64,000 nucleotides of DNA from Symbiodinium kawagutii (Eukaryota > Sar > Dinophyceae > Suessiales > Symbiodiniaceae). A program made the translations under genes and the position numbers. The notes under the pieces are model-generated. The model was not told the DNA's origin. It was given only the letters and a program-made list of their open reading frames with translations, and did no database searches. The stretch covers positions 331,910 to 395,909 of the forward strand of contig VSDK01010628.1 of NCBI GenBank assembly GCA_009767595.1. The letters run 5' to 3'. Within the stretch, counting starts at the first letter, position 1, and each line of letters starts with the position of its first letter. Below, piece after piece: positions 1-11,700 of the stretch.

Positions 1-984
1 CGGCATTCCATTGTTCGTTTACAGCTGTTCGCCCGTCAGTCACTGGTGCCTTAACCGTGTGCTATCGAAGGGTTGAAATGACAGGCGCTTCCTGAGGCCC
101 AGCCCCTAGCTCATCCACCAGGCTTTGTGAAGGAGATCAATGATGGATAAACTGATGGTTAAAAGGTGGTCAATGATGGTGAATGGTAATACTTATAATG
201 GTGAATGATGCTCAATGATGCTCAATGATGCCATTGAGTGTTGTTATTACTGCTGATCAATGGTGGTGATGAAATGATCACTGACGATCTGCCTGCGGTT
301 GGAAGGTCCAATAGCCCGAATCGCATTCCTGGATGCCCAAGGTCGTAGGTCTGTGCCGAAGGTGGTTTGCTTGGCCTGTCCAGTGCTAGTTCCTTGGGTC
401 CGTCTATAGACTACCTGTGCCCCAAGCCACACGAACACCATGATTTTTGCTGACGTTGGGGACAGAATTCAGCTGATATCTTGAGGAACTGGTACCGCTG
501 GCGTTTGCTTCAGGGAGGAACCCCCATGCCGGAGCATAAACAAGCATCTTCGCATGGCATATGTTTACAAGGGAATGCATAAATTCCTGCGGGCAGTGCC
601 TATTCCACGACACACACGCGCAAACAACTGGTTGACAGCAACTTGTGATTGATAATCACAGGTCATCCAAACCAAATAAGCGCTATCGGTATCCATCATT
701 ATACAACTGCTATCTGGCTATATGTGCGAATTTTGCCATTCCTCAAGATTAAGCATCATTCACTGCTACGAATGAACCATATCATCCATATCATCCATAT
801 CATCAACATCAACCATTACAGCTATGATTTTCTCTGACATGGCTGGCTGCAGTGCCACCTAGCCATAGCTGCCCGTGTGGCACTGCAGCTGAACGAGCAG
901 GCAAAGCATCAGCTGATCATACTAGGAATTAACGCAGAACATAGGGGATTTGTATAGGGTGAGTCCCAAACTATAGGGGGTGTG
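1..984. other. No gene seen; degenerate ATGATG-word DNA
   Basis: No frame has recognisable coding sequence. Positions 130-250 are built from loosely repeated words such as ATGATGG and CAATGATG, the same degenerate repeat seen at 22630-22790 and, on the other strand, at 33780-34060. The minus-strand open frames at 247-613 are short, resemble nothing I know and have no convincing splice sites. Confidence 0.6.
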
Positions 985-1090
985 TGTATCGTGGTTTCTT
1001 AAAATGGGGTACTCGCCAAATCATCCAATATAAATCATTTTCAGCAATAAATCATCCATTTTTGGAGTCAACTATTTTATGAAACCCCCA
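985..1090. mobile_element. MITE-1 family copy, about 100 bp hairpin element
   Basis: The left end reads GGTTTCTTAAAATGGGGTAC and the right end, on the opposite strand, GGTTTCATAAAATAG, so the copy folds back on itself. AATCATCCA words lie inside both arms. It matches other copies at 3781-3882, 24438-24540, 26975-27070 and 47860-47970. The size, terminal inverted repeats and lack of an open frame fit a non-autonomous DNA transposon (MITE). No autonomous partner is visible here. Confidence 0.6.
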
Positions 1091-2245
1091 GATAGATGTA
1101 TACGTGAGATGTTTATGGTGTTTATATCATGGTTTATACCCACACTGGCCCATACCATAGTAACCATGGTATTTATAATTTGATTGGTATACCGAAAATT
1201 TGGCAGTCCGTTCTATAAGGCCGTTTATATCTGATGATACAAATTCGTATTTTTCTGGTGGATACCCATTCCTAGGTAGGTAGTGTCCTTATGCCTAGGC
1301 TGTTGATGGCACACGAGGAGGACTGTCTCCACTACACCCCATTGATTTAGATGATTAAGCATGAACCTGCAGACATATCCTGCAGGCGAATCACTTCTTT
1401 TGGAACCAATGACCTTGAGGGTTGATTTTCAATTTACCCAACACCCTTTGCCTGGCAATATCTCCGTGATCTGGTTGGGTCACAGACGGTGGATTTTAAT
1501 AGCCTGCAGCGTCGCGCGCATTTTGTCGGCCCATGCTCTCCTATGCTGTTCCCTTTATCACGCTATCATCAGCAGGTGGCGAATATCTCCATTTTTAGCT
1601 ATCCCATGGTGGATAATCAAGTTCAATTGGTTGATGCTCCCACGATTTCGTTACTTAGGTGATCTCTATTTCTATTGGGTGATAAGTAGTGAACAATTAA
1701 TGATATCTATTCATTCCTATTCCGTGTCCGCATTCGGCTGGGTGGTTCATTCCGGCTGTCAGCCATGCAGGGGCGCACCCGTGCTACATGGCATCTTGGC
1801 TGAGATGGAGATCAGGGCTAGTGGTCGGTTGGTGAGTTGCCTGATATCCAACAGATGTTGGTTAGTGCATGGGCAACGATGGTGGGTGCCGGCAAAATCA
1901 GACTATATTCACCACAACTATATCACTAAGGCCTGGCCAAGCGACAAGGGAAACATCACCAGCAATTTTGAGACCCCAGGTATTTCCCAGCAGCCAGCTG
2001 AAACATGAAAACTGGGGAGGAATCCCTAGCTGGCAGTGGGTTAAAACCCGTACCCCTGGTTCCCCCATCATTAACCATTGTTTTACCCGCTATTGTCGGT
2101 TACTATCTCCCATGAGTTGGTGAATATCTCGCCATAGCTGGTATATCTCCCCTAATATTGATCTTACCCTGGTATTAACCATGGTTGTTTTCCTATGTTA
2201 CCTTTATTATTGGTTGCTTATTGTTATTGGATAACCCAAGTTATT
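1091..2245. other. No supported gene; one unrecognised 215-codon open frame
   Basis: A plus-strand frame is open from 1361 to 2008. Its translation is rich in W, I, L and S, shows no domain I know, and reads like chance openness in TGG/ATC-rich DNA. I do not call it a gene. The rest is AT-rich with repeated GGTTGGT and CCCATGG words. Confidence 0.5.
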
Positions 2246-2312
2246 GGTTGGTTGGTTGGTTGCTTGGTTGGTTGGTTGCTTGGTTGCTTGGTTGTTTGGT
2301 TGGTATCCCATG
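2246..2312. repeat. GGTT tetranucleotide repeat
   Basis: Imperfect tandem TTGG/GGTT units, several altered to TTGC. It is a simple repeat. The open frame crossing it (repeats of WLVG/CLVG) is a by-product. Confidence 0.85.
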
Positions 2313-2610
2313 AAATTGCTTACTGCTTGACCCATAGCTGTTGGAACACGGGAAGCTGCCCCTTGTTGGCCGCGCGGCAGCTCCCCATCACCTGTAGCCT
2401 CGCTGATCTGTTCAGGTCAAGGGGATAGCCCCCCGCCATGGTCATTTCATGCTTGGCAATATCCATCAAAAATGCCGTTCGGTACCATGTGCGTGTGAAC
2501 TCATGAAGCATCCAATACCTGGATAGCACCCAACGTGGACACCCAATTCACAACCCCTTGGTTGTTGCACTGCGCGAGCACCATTTTTTCGTGGGAAAAT
2601 TGTACGCATC

Positions 2611-2628
2611 CACATCATCAATATCAAT

Positions 2629-2672
<44 letters not shown>

Positions 2673-2938
2673 TTTCTTCGTTTTCATCCTCATCATTTTC
2701 TTCGTTTTCATCATCATCATTTTCTTCGCTTTCATCATCATCATTTTCTTCGTCGTCGTCGTCGTCGTCGTCGTCACAATCTTCATCATCATCATCATCA
2801 TCATCATTTTCTTTGTTTTCATCATCATCATTTTCTTCGTCGTCGTCGTCGTCGTCGTCACAATCTTTATCATCATTTTCTTCGTCGTCGTCGTCGTCAC
2901 AATCTTCATCATCATCATCATCACCCGCATCATCATCG

Positions 2939-2990
<52 letters not shown>

Positions 2991-3020
2991 TATCATCATC
3001 ATCATCATCATCACCATCAC

Positions 3021-3076
<56 letters not shown>

Positions 3077-3081
3077 GCCAT
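2611..3081. repeat. Compound trinucleotide microsatellite (ATC/GTC/TTC)
   Basis: About 470 bp of almost pure trinucleotides: long ATC runs broken by TTTTC blocks, three GTC runs each following TTTTCTTC and ending in ACAATC, and a final uninterrupted ATC run. Because the unit is three bases, every frame is open: His and Ser on the plus strand, Asp and Met on the minus strand. Four overlapping open frames of 179-212 codons result. None has non-repeat flanking coding sequence with a known domain, so I treat them as artefacts. Confidence 0.95.
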
Positions 3082-3780
3082 GATCAAACACTGCCAAGCA
3101 TCAGGGAATTACCCCATCGGTTTCAACCGTATAAGCGACCACCAGTGCGACCATGTGCGACCACCTGAGCTGCAAAGCCTCGACAGTCCCCTTTGATGCC
3201 TTTGGGACATGGTCATGTTATGTCATGTTCATCGAAAAACACGGCAGGGTAGCCATGAGTAGCCTGGAATGGTTGGTTTCTACATTGAAAGGATTAAGAT
3301 TTTCAAGCGCTTGGGAGTGATCCCGGTCCTTCGGTGGCTCAGGCTGACGACTTGGGTCAGTGTTGGCAGGGGCCTTTCAATTGGTGCCTTGGATGAGGCG
3401 CTCCAGGTGCTGAAACACAGAGGCAAAGCTCAAAATGGATCAAAATGGGGAATCCAAAAAATGGATGGTTTATTACAAAAAATGGTTATTGATTTTTAAT
3501 GGATGATGAATAAAACCATATTAATGGATGGTTCATCACATTTTATTACTATGAATGATTAAAGAGGGATGATTTGGGGGTATAGTACCCCCATTTGGAG
3601 AAAACACCAGATGCGAATGGATGACAAGCTTAGCCATGTTCTTCGCATTAGTGGACGGGCGTGATTGATTTTGATTCTCTGAAGTGTACCGTGTGATTGT
3701 TCAGCATTCTTGCAGTCATCATCGTCATCGCAATCATTGTCGTTGTGGTGAGTTTCATGGTTTGTTCCATCCGTGATATC
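3082..3780. other. No gene; partial MITE-1 arm
   Basis: The stretch 3567-3609 matches one arm of the MITE-1 family (GGATGATTTGGGGGTAT followed by a GGAGAAAACACC end); its partner arm is too degraded to assign with confidence. The remainder is ATGG-rich spacer with no recognised coding. Confidence 0.5.
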
Positions 3781-3882
3781 TGTGTGTTTTTCAAAAGGGA
3801 ACTCCACAAATCATCCATTGACAATTGATTAATTTTATTCATAAACCAACTATTTTTTGGGTACCCCTACTTTGAGAAACCA
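3781..3882. mobile_element. MITE-1 family copy
   Basis: The left arm holds TTTTTCAAAAGGGAACTCC and AAATCATCCATT; the right arm ends GGGTACCCCTACTTTGAGAA ACCAC, the reverse complement of the family's GTGGTTTCTCAAAGTAGGGG end. It has the same length and internal words as the copies at 985, 24438, 26975 and 47860. Confidence 0.6.
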
Positions 3883-4757
3883 CAATATTTCCCTCGTTAT
3901 CGTCGGTTTCATATCTTGTATCATGGTTGTCTTTTCAACTGCCGCCTTCACCTATTTCAGCATCTCACAAGTGGCGCAGCCATGAGCACCATCGTAGCAT
4001 CATTCATACCATCATCATCGGCATCATGGGCATCATAGTCATGGTCATCCCCATGTTCAGTCTTCCTCATCCCTGTCATCCTCGGAGTCGTGATGGCCAT
4101 CACTTTTATTATTTCCACATTGAGTCCTCATCATTGGCATCACTGCTGCCGTCATTGTCATAGTCCTTGCCATTCTAATCCGATATCCACGTTCATCCTG
4201 ATGACCTTTGTCTTCATGCTTAGCCTCCCCATTTTGTTGTTTCTTATCGTCCTCCTCGTTATCATCAAAGCATCTGTAGCATGACCCTGCCATCGCTTCC
4301 AGCGCAACGAGTGCCACCATAGTCATGAAGTTCAGTGTCTCATTTGGTAGTGCCATAGTATCGTCCATTGTGAGGTGGGACATTCATTAAACCATTGTCA
4401 TAGATGGAGATGATTTCTTAATTATACTATATGCATATATGTAATTTTCATCACTATGTTCATTATTTACAGTACATTTTACAGCAATTATTATGTCCAT
4501 GCTTTTATTGTATATGTACTTTGTTATCATTTTATCCTCCCATGCACTGTGCCTGTTGCGGCCATGTTAGCGAATCCCTCTTGGTACCTAGCCTTGCTGA
4601 ACCAGCCGGTGGTCAGTGCCATGACTCAGTATATCATGGACACCCCCATGGCTTTAACGCTAGAAAATACTACTCAGTAGCGTCATAATACTCTGCTCGC
4701 CATGAATGGTGAATTGTATGTTTCAATGCTTATAAAATGTTATAACTACAATATGTG
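3883..4757. other. No gene seen
   Basis: CAT/ATC-rich spacer. The open frames here (up to 108 codons, minus strand) are driven by CAT and ATC word repeats and match nothing I know. Confidence 0.5.
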
Positions 4758-4852
4758 CCTGTATTTGTATATATATATATATATACATATTTTTGTATAT
4801 GCATATATATATTATTTAGATGTATATACATATATATATATATATATGAAGG
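4758..4852. repeat. TA-rich microsatellite
   Basis: Two TA runs separated by TGTATATGCATAT-type sequence. Similar TA tracts lie near 9912-9930, 23630-23680, 26540-26640 and 41630-41645. Confidence 0.85.
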
Positions 4853-4870
4853 GTAGATAGCTTTAGTTCA

Positions 4871-5003
4871 TTACATAGTGACTGGATGTTTTGACTGGGC
4901 ACTCAGGAAAGAATGTTGTGACCCAGTGTGGGGTCCCACTGGCAACAATGAGTGCTTCAACGCTGAATACACCTGGGAGCGCTGCTGTACAAGCACCAGC
5001 ACT
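4871..5003 (+). CDS. Candidate exon, cysteine-rich domain
   Basis: The plus-strand frame opens after an ACATAG acceptor-like site and encodes a dense cysteine pattern: CFDWALRKECC followed about ten residues later by ECFNAEYTWERCC. The paired CC and the C-F/W-x(3)-YTxERCC shape recall a small cysteine-rich repeat I associate with algal and dinoflagellate secreted or Golgi-type proteins, but I cannot name the family. A second cysteine-rich stretch of similar flavour lies at 7551-7733 on the same strand and may belong to the same gene. The 3' splice donor is not clear. Confidence 0.4.
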
Positions 5004-6661
5004 ACTCGTGCTGCAACGATGTTGATGTCGCTGCTTGTTGGAGTGGATGTGTTCCACATCAAGAACGAGTCTCGGCAAGATGGGCACTTCTATTTGTTTA
5101 TTTATTTTCATTATTTGTGTTCATTCTACTTATTTTAGTTTGTCCTGAAGAGAAACCATGCCATCCATGGCGAGAATCACCCTAGAGTTTGAAAAGGGCT
5201 GTGTTAGAGATCAACTCTAGTGAGATCCATAGATCCGTACCCATATTGAATGCCGGATCATCAGCTATTTGTGGTAAAGCTAGGGATAGTTTATAAAGAG
5301 CACCAGCAAAGCTGGTGATGTAATGAAACTGTTTCCTGCTAAAACGTTCCCTACTGACAACCGATATCTTAACATGGCATGTATGGTTAACGTGATACCA
5401 GTTGATTCTTAACGTAGCTCCTAGCTTAACCCATTTGCCATTTGCACAGCTGACATGCATTGGAGAAAAAGTATGAGCTCACAATGCCTCTGCTGTCGGT
5501 ATGTTTGGGGTGACATTTGGTAAGGGAATGCCAAGACAGAGAGAAAAGAAAAACAGGCCTGCCTGGGGGTGGGGGCGAAAAGCCCAAAATCATACACAAA
5601 AAAAGCTATCATTTCGGGGTGGTCAGGCGGGTGTTGGAATTTCCTTGTGTGTCTCGGTTTTTTGTTTTCTTTTCTTTTTTGTTTGTGTGTCTTCATTGAT
5701 TATTTTTGTGTCGTATTGTTTGTTTTGGATGTCGACAAGTGCAGCTGCACCAGTAGAAGACAGTGCAAGCGTTTTGCGTGAAGATATGGAAGGCCAGAAA
5801 TGTGCATTTTGTCTAGTTCTGAGCCAAAGGCAGTTGATGCAGAAAGTACTGCGCTTAACAAGGTTTCATGCCCATCACGCAGATAGAATTTCTGGGATTA
5901 TGGTTAGAGACTACCGAGACTACCACCATTTCTTCGGTGCTGCGAGATGAAACTGGCTTCGGTGATGTACAGTTCCTGCTGGAAAGCTTGCTCCGCCAGC
6001 AGGCTATATTTCACGCACTCAGTGGGATAAGCAAACGGTCATTGGAATTATGAATAAACCATGATAGCCGGTGATAATTACAAACCAATTATAGATGAAC
6101 TGTTAATCATGATGAACCAGCTATTCACCTGTCATTCGCCAGCTATACACCAGCGTTCCACCAGCTATTTATCACGGGCGGCCAACTGCTGGCTGGAGTG
6201 AGGATGCCAACACATCCTTGGTCCCGATGGCTCCTCGTAGACCTGGAACGAAAGGAAATCCCAAATGTTGGGGACAGGCGGGGGGCCGGGGATGCGGTGA
6301 CCTCAACTGTTCGCTGGTGAAGCTGGTTCATTGATAGCCAGTTGGGCGCCAGTTGGGCGGTTGAGCTGCCGGGATAAAGTACCAAGCCAACGATTGGTAG
6401 CACAAACTGGCAAGAATCGGGTCTAGTTGTGAACATCACAACAGCTATATGTATAATCTCTGGAGGTGAAGAGACATGGTGCAGCTTTCTGACCTGGTCG
6501 AAATGACCTGGAGGTTGGATATTGTGATGATCCCATGAGATAGCTGTGGAGCTATGTTCTGGGTAGCTCCATAATGACAACCGTTTCACCAGCAGCTTGG
6601 CTACAGTAAGTTGGTTTTATATTCTCTTGTTCTGCTTGGTTGCTAGACATTCCAACCCCGG
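5004..6661. other. No supported gene
   Basis: Frames at 5501-5950 (plus) are open, and the part around 5735-5840 (AAAPVEDSASVLREDMEGQ) reads somewhat like coding, but there is no domain and no convincing donor. The rest is spacer with GGTT/CCAG words. Confidence 0.4.
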
Positions 6662-6714
6662 ATGAAACCCCCCCAATATACCAGACAAACTTTGTTTTAT
6701 TGGGGGGGTTTCAT
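6662..6714. repeat. Perfect 17-bp inverted repeat (hairpin)
   Basis: ATGAAACCCCCCCAATA at 6662-6678 is followed after 19 bases by its exact reverse complement at 6698-6714. The 17-bp stem contains a C7/G7 run. The arms resemble the GAAACC ends of the MITE families nearby, so this may be a miniature or collapsed element. Confidence 0.85.
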
Positions 6715-7550
6715 GGTTCAACTTCCTGTCGGAGATATTACTACGCACTCAACCCAGGTGTTGGAAACCGTGTATAATTTGCATAGGAAGCAACACAATG
6801 TTGGTGGAGCATGGGATTCTTGAAGAAACAGACATGTTGCTTGTGTTTTTTCTGTGCTTTAGGACTTTCGGGTGTGGCTTTAGGGTTTTAGGATGCTTTA
6901 GGATTACAGGTTCAGGGCTGTAAGTTTGTTGCCGAAATTACAGTAGGACTCGCATTTTCGACTACCTTTACGACGCTTACACATCGCAAAGCCATCTTCC
7001 ATCCGCTGCATGGGAAGAGCAACCGATGCATAGATTCATAGAAATCACTGCAGGGGGATGGTCGTCAACCTATCAATGTGGGGTTAGAACTACAAAAGGG
7101 GTACCGCTTGAAGGATCATAAGGCGTGTAGACCATGGCACATGAAGTGGTGACTGCTGTCGCTTATGAAGTGGTAGGTCGGGGCTGAAGGTTGAGCCATG
7201 AAGCCAGAATATGAAACCTCATTTGTCACATGTGAACGGCTCTATCCTCCAGCATGACTGCACCAAAGACTGCGGTGCGGTAAGCCAAATAATAGCATCA
7301 ATTGACTATGTGTTACCATGTGTAACCCACAATTTTGTCCAAACCATGGTAAACTGCACAAATCAATGGAGTGATCAAGGGCCAGTAGGACTTGCCGCTC
7401 ATGTTTGAGGGCAGGATTACCATGCATGATGATGCATGTACTGAAAATGCTATGTGTGTATATAAGTATATATGCTTCCATGACCAAAGGTTTCTGAACC
7501 CAGAAAAATCAGAATCCCAATGTTTGAACTCGTTTACCATGCTTTTCAAG
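6715..7550. other. No gene seen
   Basis: Spacer. A run of TTTAGGATT/TTTAGGGTTTTAGG words occurs at 6860-6910. It is short and irregular and I do not read it as a telomere array. Confidence 0.5.
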
Positions 7551-7733
7551 ATGGAAACCTTCAAGAACTTCGTTGTCAAGCCCCTTTCGAAACGCTCACG
7601 GGAACCTTGCATCCAGTCCTGGCACACGTGTCGCATGGGCCGCCGGCTGCAGGGCTACAATTATGACAAGTGCTGCAACTCCGAGGGCGTTGGCTGCTGG
7701 GGGTGGCACCTTGGGCCGCAGCTTGGTTCCATA
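7551..7733 (+). CDS. Candidate exon, cysteine-rich
   Basis: After a TTTTCAAG acceptor-like site the frame encodes METFKNFVVKPLSKRSRE and then a cysteine-rich stretch with C-x5-C, YNYDKCC and VGCWGW. The YxYxKCC pattern echoes YTWERCC in the exon candidate at 4871-5003, suggesting two exons of one plus-strand gene. The donor is uncertain. Confidence 0.35.
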
Positions 7734-7839
7734 GGAACTATGATGGCTGATGGTAATTGGTGGCTAATGACTAATCAATAATAAGGGTTAAACCAATAAG
7801 GGTCACACAAGTACAAGTTGGTGGTGATGCTTGATAAGT

Positions 7840-7955
7840 GCTTGGTGGTTTCAAACATTTTTTCCCCACATTACCAAATGAGGACCAAATGGTTGGATGG
7901 TTGACTGTTGACTCATATTTTTCAATATTTTTCATAGGGGTTGAAACCACCAAGC
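7840..7955. mobile_element. MITE-2 family copy
   Basis: Ends are GCTTGGTGGTTTCAA and its reverse complement TTGAAACCACCAAGC, giving a perfect 15-bp terminal inverted repeat on a 116-bp element. The interior holds ACCAAATGGTTGGATGG and TTGACT words shared with the copies at 24730-24820, 31881-31962 and 34171-34276. No open frame. The flanking bases do not show a clear target duplication. Confidence 0.75.
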
Positions 7956-10826
7956 GTATTAAAAGTGGTTCACTGTATCACCGGGTTGCTTAGTAGGAAA
8001 ATTTACAGGAAATCCCCAGAATTGGTGGTTGAAATCAAGGTTCCCTGGAGAACTGTAGTTAATATGGTTGAGTATGATTAATTGATGAATTCTGGTGTAC
8101 CAATTACCGGTGTCAATATGTTGATTCACGACTATAGTTGATACCCAATGAATGATTTATTGTGGTTGATTCTTGTTTTAATGGTTAGTTGAGGTCGATT
8201 CTTATTTTATTCGTGCTGATGAATTGGCATTGATAACGGCCAAGAATGCTAAGTAATGCTGATTCTCAACAACGTTTGGTTATGGTTGATTGTGGATGCT
8301 ACTGCAATGTTGAATAACGGTGGTTTATAGTTACAGCTATACTTATACTTCTAGCCAGTAGCAGCTAAGAAGAATGGTTTGTAAAGTAATGGTTGCATAA
8401 GGTTGATATCAATTAACCATGGTTCAGAGAATAAATGGTCTAGAAACGGTTGCAATATGCTTGTTCAACAGGACCAAGCAGATTAGATTTTTATTCTAAA
8501 AAGCATCCACCAGATCCAAATCAACAAGTAGAGAGGTTCACCATGGTGCCACCAGCGGCCACGCGCCAGCCACCACCCACCAGCCACCGTCCACGTAAAG
8601 AACACTACCCCGAAACTTGTTTTGTTTTGCCGGTGGCTGCCACTGGGTGGCCAGTTGACAGTGAACCGCTGAGGAAATGCAATGTACAGGTACTCCGTTG
8701 CCTGGAGTGCGTAGTGATTGGAAAGAATCGATGGAGATAAGCGCAGTTCGAATGGAGATGCAAAACATCGATCAACCTAATGCCATCGATCAATAAACAA
8801 ACGTTGAAAATTGTTTGCTTGCAGAGGGGTTCTAAGATTCTCATGCCGAACAACCAGATGCAATGTCACAAAAGTGCAGATTCATCAACCTACCAAGTAG
8901 TAGGGCAAATCTCACAACCTGAATCACAAAACACTCCATCAGCCAGCTACCAATGAAAATGAACACGGATAGATTACGGGTAGAACCAGTACGACGCTTT
9001 ACTTATACTACTTGGATCTACTTGACATTTATTTTGGCTTTTCAGGTGCTATTGGAACTCAGCATGGGAATACAACTACTGAACAAGCAGTATTGGTATG
9101 GGGCGCATAGCTGCAGTAACACATCAGCAATGCAGTTGTGAAAGGCGCATTTGAAATGCACCTGATGGCACGTCGAGAGGTAAATGACACACATTAGTTT
9201 GTATGGCTGTGTGGTCAGCACAAGTTCCGTAGTACAGCGTGGCAATTGCAATAAGTTGTCATTCTGAGAGAACTTGCACTGCCATGATTCTGACACGCAG
9301 GGTGAAATGAGCTCATGAAACGAAGCATAGCAGCGTAGGTATGCACACAGGGCCTGTCACCAGGCCTTTAGACCGGTCACAGAGGTTGCCGCGATCAGGC
9401 CCTGGTCGCGTGATTTCTGCTGCCAAGACCTTTTGCCTCCGAGGCTCTTTGTTGGGGCAAGGCTGTCCATAGCTGTCCATTATCAGTGCCCACCCAGCAG
9501 AGCTATGGCCATGTTGCGCATCGGGGTGTTGGGGCATCCCCTTTTCGTGGTGACGAAGAATTTCCCTGTCGGCCAGGCCGCCCATCATCTGTGGTGGGAA
9601 ATTGCCAGAAGAAGGAGGCGCTGGGTGTGGCCACAGCTGGTTTCTCCCACAGGTTTTGAATTTTGAAAATTTCCGCCCCCCGCGTTTTGCGGTAGTACCG
9701 GTAACTTCAAAGACATGATTCATCCACCGAGTGTAGACATGTGGGTGTCTCTAGACAGGCAAGTTGTTCGCTGAATGGTCGTTGGGATATGTTGGGATAG
9801 TTTAGAGGATACAATTATTTACAATATACGACAATATTTACTTGTGTATTAGTCTACGACAATATCTAATTTTGTATTTATACACAAAGCATTTATGATA
9901 GCATATAATACATATATATATATATATATGTATATCATGTCATCGGTCTTCAGCATAACACACGTTTGTTATCCCAGTGCAGCAGCGGGGGGTGTCAGGA
10001 GGGCAACCTCGCACCAGCCGCTGTCGCTATCCTGAGGAGCGCACCTCCTGGGATGGGTAGGGGAGTCTTGCATCTGAGGGAAGGAACCTGGCAGTGGAAA
10101 ACCACAATATGGTATAATTCATAGAATAGTGGACGGGTTTGGAATATAGCAGTTCTATATAGAACAATATGTATTGATCTTGATATACCAATATGGTATA
10201 ATTCATAGAACGATCAAACAGTGATGGGTTTCCATTGCCCGATGCGCTTACCAGAGGCTTCGGCTATCCAAATGACAGTGGCACGGTTGATCCGCTAAGG
10301 TTTACCAGACAAGGAGCCCCTGACGCAACGTTGGCAATAACCAGCGCTGGTTGATCAGTTTGTTAGTAGCGTTTTCCAGACCAGTCCTAACAACTGTGGT
10401 TTGGTGTTCCTAACTTGGTTAGAGTTAGTAGTGTTTTTATTCAATAGTAGTCTAGTAAGTTTTGTAAACCGTTCCACTTTGGATGGTAATCGGATTTTTC
10501 TCGTATCAGCATAGCAGGATATAGCAGGTAGATTATCAGCAATCAGCAATCAGCAGCTGGGGGGTCCCTTGAGTTGTGAAAATGGTGATCTTCAATTTGG
10601 CCAGGTCATGGGAGATCCAAATTCAATAGAACAGCCATATTTGAGTTGGTAAATCACCGGCTGTGGTGATGCGCTGTGGTGATGCGCATCACAGCTCTCC
10701 CGTGATCTCCATTACCAATCATGATTGGCCTATGGAGACATCCTTTTGGAGTCAGGTTCTAAGTGGAGCCACATACTTTCCCTGGGCCAAGGAATTGTCC
10801 GCTCGGAATCAAGAGGCTGTGGGTCA
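7956..10826. other. No well-supported gene
   Basis: Spacer with degenerate GGTTGAT words (8000-8450) and a TA tract at 9912-9930. A plus-strand frame at 9499-9666 (AMAMLRIGVLGHPLFVV) reads like a possible exon after a CACCCAG acceptor, but I cannot place it. The frames at 8450-8850 are short and unrecognised. Confidence 0.4.
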
Positions 10827-10936
10827 ATACCCTGTACCCCTAGTGAACATCCCCCAAATATCCCCAAATGACCAATCTAGTCTTTGTTGGGTTGTTCACC
10901 TACCCCTGTTTTGGTTGGTCAATATTGACTCATAGC
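10827..10936. mobile_element. MITE-3 family copy (tentative)
   Basis: Starts TGTGGGTCAATA and ends GGTCAATATTGACTCATAG. The ends are weakly inverted (GAGTCAATA against GGGTCAATA). A second copy at 32812-32892 starts GTGGGTCAAAA and ends GGTTAATATTGACCCATAG. Only two copies are seen here, so the family is tentative. Confidence 0.4.
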
Positions 10937-10944
10937 ATCCCGTA

Positions 10945-11166
10945 GCATCCCGTAGCCATATCATACAAGTGCATCTTCCCAGCGACCAGGATGCTGGTCT
11001 GCTCGCATGCCAACTGTCTATGGACGAGATCGGAGTTTTCTTTGAGATCGATGAAAACCTGGGTGGTGGAGACAAGGCGATCATGAATTTCGAAAACGCA
11101 AACAGCTTCGCAAAGCGAAATAGATGTTTTTCGAACACGGAGATTTGGCAAACGATTACCATGTTC
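10945..11166 (-). CDS. Candidate exon of an unrecognised minus-strand gene
   Basis: The minus-strand frame reads smoothly with balanced composition (RVRKTSISLCEAVCVFEIHD then STTQVFIDLKENSDLVHRQL and SILVAGKMHLYDMATG). The strand-like rhythm and ending recall one blade of a beta-propeller, but that is a guess. The frame runs into the right end of the MITE-3 copy at 10936. A second exon candidate lies upstream on the same strand at 11581-11700. Confidence 0.4.
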
Positions 11167-11580
11167 GATTCCTTCGCTTCCATCTCAGAAGTTGCCTCTT
11201 GGCCATTTTTGAGTGCTACCATGGCTGATTCTGGACTAACCAGTAAACTGGGAATGCATGAACCAAGCAGTAGATCCAACCCGAAGCAGGTTTCAGAAAG
11301 TGCTGTTACTGTATTTGTTTCATTGCCGGGGGTGTTTCACAGTTAGGGATGATACCATCCCGGGAGTCAGACAGCCGTGCTTATACGAAAATGGCAATGT
11401 TTTCGCCGCAAACACAACAAGAAATCAGCGATCCATTTTCAACTAAAGGTATACCTAGCAACATGGTGATCCAGCGATCCCTTTGGTTTAAGTCAACACA
11501 AGCAACAAACATCAAACGCACACAGATGCATGGCACGGCATGGCATGGCATGGTCGCAGGCCAGTGGCTGGCATGATTAC

Positions 11581-11700
11581 CTGGGCCTTTACGAACGCGT
11601 CTTGTTGCACATGCCACTCAACAGCTACGTCTTGGAGTTTGGCGTGGCTGGGCGCCAAGGATCCCTTGTTTCGTAGCCAGCGCCAAGCATCAACAGGTCG
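11581..11700 (-). CDS. Candidate exon with canonical donor
   Basis: The minus-strand frame encodes SHAKLQDVAVEWHVQQDAF and ends VKAQ at 11581, directly followed by a consensus donor (CAG|GTAATC). The upstream part (RPVDAWRWLRNKG) is in frame, but its acceptor is not fixed. Probably the same gene as the exon candidate at 10945-11166. No family is recognised. Confidence 0.4.

Noticed and set aside
1361-2008. 215-codon plus-strand frame
   Set aside because: No domain, odd composition, no splice or start context that raises it above chance.
2466-3196. Long open frames of poly-His, poly-Ser, poly-Asp and poly-Met
   Set aside because: They are the three frames of one trinucleotide microsatellite on both strands, without non-repeat coding flanks.
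6860-6910. TTTAGG-rich words resembling telomere repeats
   Set aside because: Too few and irregular; no array.
10920-10970. CCGTAGCCATATCATACAAG, resembling the start of the dinoflagellate spliced leader
   Set aside because: Only the first ten bases fit what I remember of the leader; the TTTTGGCTCAAG part is absent.
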